A DNA stretch of 64,000 nt, from positions 62,001 to 126,000 of the forward strand of contig JAWKUB010000007.1 of NCBI GenBank assembly GCA_041398745.1. Reading direction: 5' to 3'. This document shows, in pieces, positions 62,519 to 64,000 of the stretch (positions are counted from its first letter, which is position 1; each line of letters opens with the position of its first letter). Source of the stretch: JACKHO01 sp041398745. Lineage in GTDB: Bacteria; Planctomycetota; Planctomycetia; Planctomycetales; Planctomycetaceae. Position numbers and translations under genes: made by a program. The notes under the pieces were generated by a model. That model did no database searches. It was given only the letters and a program-made list of their open reading frames with translations, and was not told the origin of the DNA.

Positions 62519-64000
62519 TCAGGGGACGAGCGCCTTCCTGAAGCCTGCGTTGTTTAGTGTGCGTGTCTGATACTCACGCAGGTATTCCTGGTACTCCTCC
62601 GTCTCCGGAGGCGACTCAATGTACGGGTAGCTCGACATTTCGTGGAATGGTAACGGTTCGGAACTCTGTCCGTACACAGTGTGCATTTGAGCGTCTTTGT
62701 CCCAGCCGACACTGTATATGACGAAATCTCGCGTCCATCCCTCCGGCGGAGCGGGCACGGCGGCAAATTCCAAAGTCAGTTCATCCCCTGGACCTTCCAC
62801 GACCAGCATGTTGTCGCTCGATTCCAACAATGGCAACACGTCGCCGAAGCGAGTGAAGTGTCCCTGCATTGTCCCTACCTGTGGTGTGAAAGGTACCTGG
62901 TCGTAGTCGTAATGATCGGGGCCGTTGTGCGGATGCGGAGTAACTGACGACATCCCACGATAGTGCAAGTCCGCAGACAGAAGTTCCAGTGGTGTCTCGA
63001 TGACTTCCACTTCGGGATCATTCACCGAGTAGGCAATGCGGTCCCAGGCGAACTCCATGGAGGAGCGGAGTTGAACGCGGGGATCATTCCGGTTCAGTAC
63101 AGCCGAAACGTCGAGGACAATGGTCTTCGTTTTGCCGCCAACAAAGCCGGTGAACGGAATGGCTTCCACCCATTCGCCGTTTTCGTTGGGCACCCATAGG
63201 GAAAGTGGCTGTGGAATGGAAAGCAGCGTCCCGCCTGCGGAAACGTGTTCATGAATTGCTGCAGAGACACCGGCATCCGGCGCATGCAACCAGCCAGTAA
63301 GGAACAGCTTCACCTGTGGTTGGTCGCCAGCCTGCTCTTCGAGCGCCAATTTTACTTCCACGACGGTTGGCTCAGTGAGTCCGTGCGCGAGTTGGTCATC
63401 AAACGGCTTCGCATACACGTCATCGACTAGTGCAACCTCGGGTAATAAGTCGCGTCCGTGTTGATTCGTGACACTCGCCGGCGTTCGCAGATTTCCCGTC
63501 ACGTGCAACTTGTGTTCGGCAACGGAAGGCGGACCGACTTTTTCATTTGTGAAGACTTCGACCTCGGCGGGATGGTCAACAGCGATCAGCCGCACTTCAT
63601 CGAGGTATGTGGCCTCACGAAGTTCTTCGGTAATGTGCAGCCGGTACTTTCCATCGACCGGCTCCAGTAGTTCACCAGGAATCTTGATGTACTCCCACGG
63701 CCGACTCGGAACGAGTTCACCGGTTGGCGACGGCAATCCAAGTGGCGAGGCCCACAGCAGGTCCGTAACGAAGTGGGTGCCAGAACCACTTTCTGCGTAA
63801 AGGTAAGGGCACGAACCAATGACGACTTGCGACTCACAAAGAAGAGTGTTGACCGGCGGTGTGAGATGATGTTGTGGGATGCCATTCGTCCAAATGACGC
63901 GTACCGAGTCGACCTGCTCAATGTCGCCCAGGCCAAAGTGTGTATGAGCCCCCTTGACGACCCGGGCCTGGAAATGGTTCCCGGCCCGAACTTCCACTGT
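62519..64000 (-). CDS. CRTAC1-like protein with ASPIC/UnbV domain (C-terminal part)
   Basis: The frame is open at the right edge, so the N-terminal part is missing; the apparent Met at 63997 is internal. The first visible residues, HFGLGDIEQVDSVRVIWTNG, are the ASPIC/UnbV domain that ends CRTAC1-type FG-GAP repeat proteins. About 440 further residues follow, beta-rich and without a known domain, which is longer than usual. Such proteins are exported and very common in planctomycetes. Role is unknown; binding or scaffolding at the cell surface is likely. Confidence 0.8.
   Translation of the reverse strand, partial: TVEVRAGNHFQARVVKGAHTHFGLGDIEQVDSVRVIWTNGIPQHHLTPPVNTLLCESQVVIGSCPYLYAESGSGTHFVTDLLWASPLGLPSPTGELVPSRPWEYIKIPGELLEPVDGKYRLHITEELREATYLDEVRLIAVDHPAEVEVFTNEKVGPPSVAEHKLHVTGNLRTPASVTNQHGRDLLPEVALVDDVYAKPFDDQLAHGLTEPTVVEVKLALEEQAGDQPQVKLFLTGWLHAPDAGVSAAIHEHVSAGGTLLSIPQPLSLWVPNENGEWVEAIPFTGFVGGKTKTIVLDVSAVLNRNDPRVQLRSSMEFAWDRIAYSVNDPEVEVIETPLELLSADLHYRGMSSVTPHPHNGPDHYDYDQVPFTPQVGTMQGHFTRFGDVLPLLESSDNMLVVEGPGDELTLEFAAVPAPPEGWTRDFVIYSVGWDKDAQMHTVYGQSSEPLPFHEMSSYPYIESPPETEEYQEYLREYQTRTLNNAGFRKALVP

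Overview
The window looks like chromosomal DNA of a planctomycete (phylum Planctomycetota, order Planctomycetales). The marker is the gene content rather than any single sequence: a DUF1549/DUF1553 protein beside a Tat-type DUF1501 protein and a WD40 protein, a DUF1559 pilin-like protein, a DUF1080 protein, a CRTAC1/ASPIC-UnbV protein at the right edge, and two oversized signal peptidases. I see no rRNA, tRNA, CRISPR array or recognisable prophage.

Layout. 1-5.2 kb: start of an ABC ATPase, a PhnP-like metallo-hydrolase, an MMPL/RND exporter and a BASS-family symporter. 5.2-11 kb: an alpha/beta hydrolase, an HNH nuclease, a MoaD-like protein next to a BNR-repeat protein, and a degraded patch with repeats and a broken gene. 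11-16.2 kb: a minus-strand operon DUF1549/1553 (with a long coiled-coil insert) - DUF1501 - WD40. 16.5-25.4 kb: a secreted unknown, an MFS carrier, a phospholipase C-like phosphoesterase, a phospholipid operon (CDP-alcohol transferase, PlsC, CdsA) and a lipoprotein. 25.6-34.2 kb: DUF1080 protein, QueC overlapping a glycosyltransferase, two signal peptidases I with extra zinc-ribbon and beta-sandwich inserts, and a large membrane protein. 34.7-40 kb: the PrkA kinase, followed by three adjacent insertion sequences, at least two of them defective. 40-47 kb: DUF1186/SEC-C protein, SGNH hydrolase, superoxide dismutase, DUF423 protein, NadB. 47-54 kb, minus strand: Na+/H+ antiporter, GlgC, ABC-F ATPase, and a nitrogen module of AmtB plus two P-II proteins. 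54.3-57.3 kb: an unusual trio of a permuted NlpC/P60-like protein, a metallopeptidase-thioredoxin fusion and an unknown. 57.6-64 kb: a FlaA1/CapD-type nucleotide-sugar dehydratase, DUF1559 protein, an arrestin-like/DUF3592 pair, and the C-terminal part of an ASPIC/UnbV protein.

Repeats and decay. A palindrome-ended repeat of about 140 bp occurs four times (5198, 9235, 46937, 60626). In two copies its first bases supply the TAG stop of the gene in front. One copy abuts a decayed dimethylformamidase-like gene. The most novel-looking items are the doubly inserted signal peptidases, the 54.3-57.3 kb trio, the coiled-coil inside DUF1553, and an IS110 element that keeps a structured candidate guide-RNA end although its transposase has lost a catalytic segment. 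All family assignments come from motifs read by eye; no database search was run.
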